Positions 63,306 to 63,329 of a stretch of DNA of 63,329 bases are shown here, piece by piece. Source of the DNA: Anaerolineae bacterium. Lineage in GTDB: Bacteria; Chloroflexota; Anaerolineae; Anaerolineales; Villigracilaceae. Positions within the stretch are counted from its first letter, which is position 1. Every line of letters starts with the position of its first letter. The notes under the pieces were generated by a model that was not told where the DNA came from, ran no database searches, and saw only the letters and a list, made by a program, of their open reading frames with translations. The DNA lies in NCBI GenBank assembly GCA_018648685.1, contig JABGQT010000117.1, positions 1 to 63,329 on the forward strand, in the 5' to 3' direction. Position numbers and translations under genes: made by a program.

Positions 63306-63329
63306 GTATAGAAATAATTGGAGAAAATT

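Noticed and set aside
1-63329. Mobile elements and CRISPR
   Set aside because: No transposase, integrase, recombinase or spaced direct repeats of CRISPR type were seen; the repeats present are short hairpins without genes.

Overview
The window looks like ordinary chromosome of a Chloroflexota bacterium, most likely of the Anaerolineae lineage. This is inferred from gene content, not from a database search. Pointers are a MalT-like/BTAD giant regulator next to a DUF5317 protein, Pro/Thr-rich lipoproteins, a DUF1800/DUF1501 pair, isoleucine made through citramalate, and an anaerobic-type sulfatase-maturating enzyme. GC content is moderate. I see no transposase, integrase, phage gene, CRISPR array or rRNA.

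Layout. 1-4775 (-): Ser/Thr kinase, lipoprotein and FHA-ABC transporter. 5036-8712: class V aminotransferase and a NarL-type two-component pair. 9144-23095 (+): the full branched-chain amino acid operon (ilvD, ilvB, ilvN, ilvC, leuA, leuC, leuD, cimA, leuB, plus three small extra genes). It is preceded by a promoter, a Leu/Ile-rich leader peptide and a terminator with a visible antiterminator. 23165-28272: lipoprotein, tRNA-Pro, bifunctional nuclease, then dnaB, a DnaD-like gene and a tandem-AAA+ helicase loader followed by a broken loader end. 28291-33965: sulfatase with its maturase, and DUF1800/DUF1501. 34001-39368 (-): pstS-pstC-pstA-pstB-phoU-arsC with a Pho-box-like site. 39426-43806: mgsA and the nadC-nadA-nadB operon. 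43901-50132 (-): second pst system (pstS, Nudix, pstC, pstA, pstB, phoB, phoR), with an orphan third pstB divergent at 50194. 51018-53753: LysX-like ATP-grasp ligase preceded by a 32-codon ORF, a receiver protein and an inositol monophosphatase. 53835-59836: SARP/MalT regulator, 47-residue peptide, DUF5317 protein, NHLP-like small protein and PAS-GAF-HD-GYP protein. 60243-63305: tRNA-Ser and a split ATP synthase locus starting at atpA, then atpG.

How the parts work together. The ilv-leu-cimA operon converts pyruvate to valine, leucine and isoleucine precursors, and its leader should let transcription through only when Leu- or Ile-tRNA is short. The two Pst systems and PhoRB give phosphate uptake and sensing; ArsC handles arsenate that enters the same way. 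NadB, NadA and NadC make NAD from aspartate.

The most unusual features are (i) the fully readable branched-chain attenuator, (ii) the peptide-containing regulator cluster at 53.8-59.8 kb, (iii) a 32-codon, apparently leaderless ORF in front of a peptide-ligase-like ATP-grasp gene, (iv) the doubled helicase loader with a leftover fragment, and (v) many different inverted-repeat families, one or more in most spacers of the operons.
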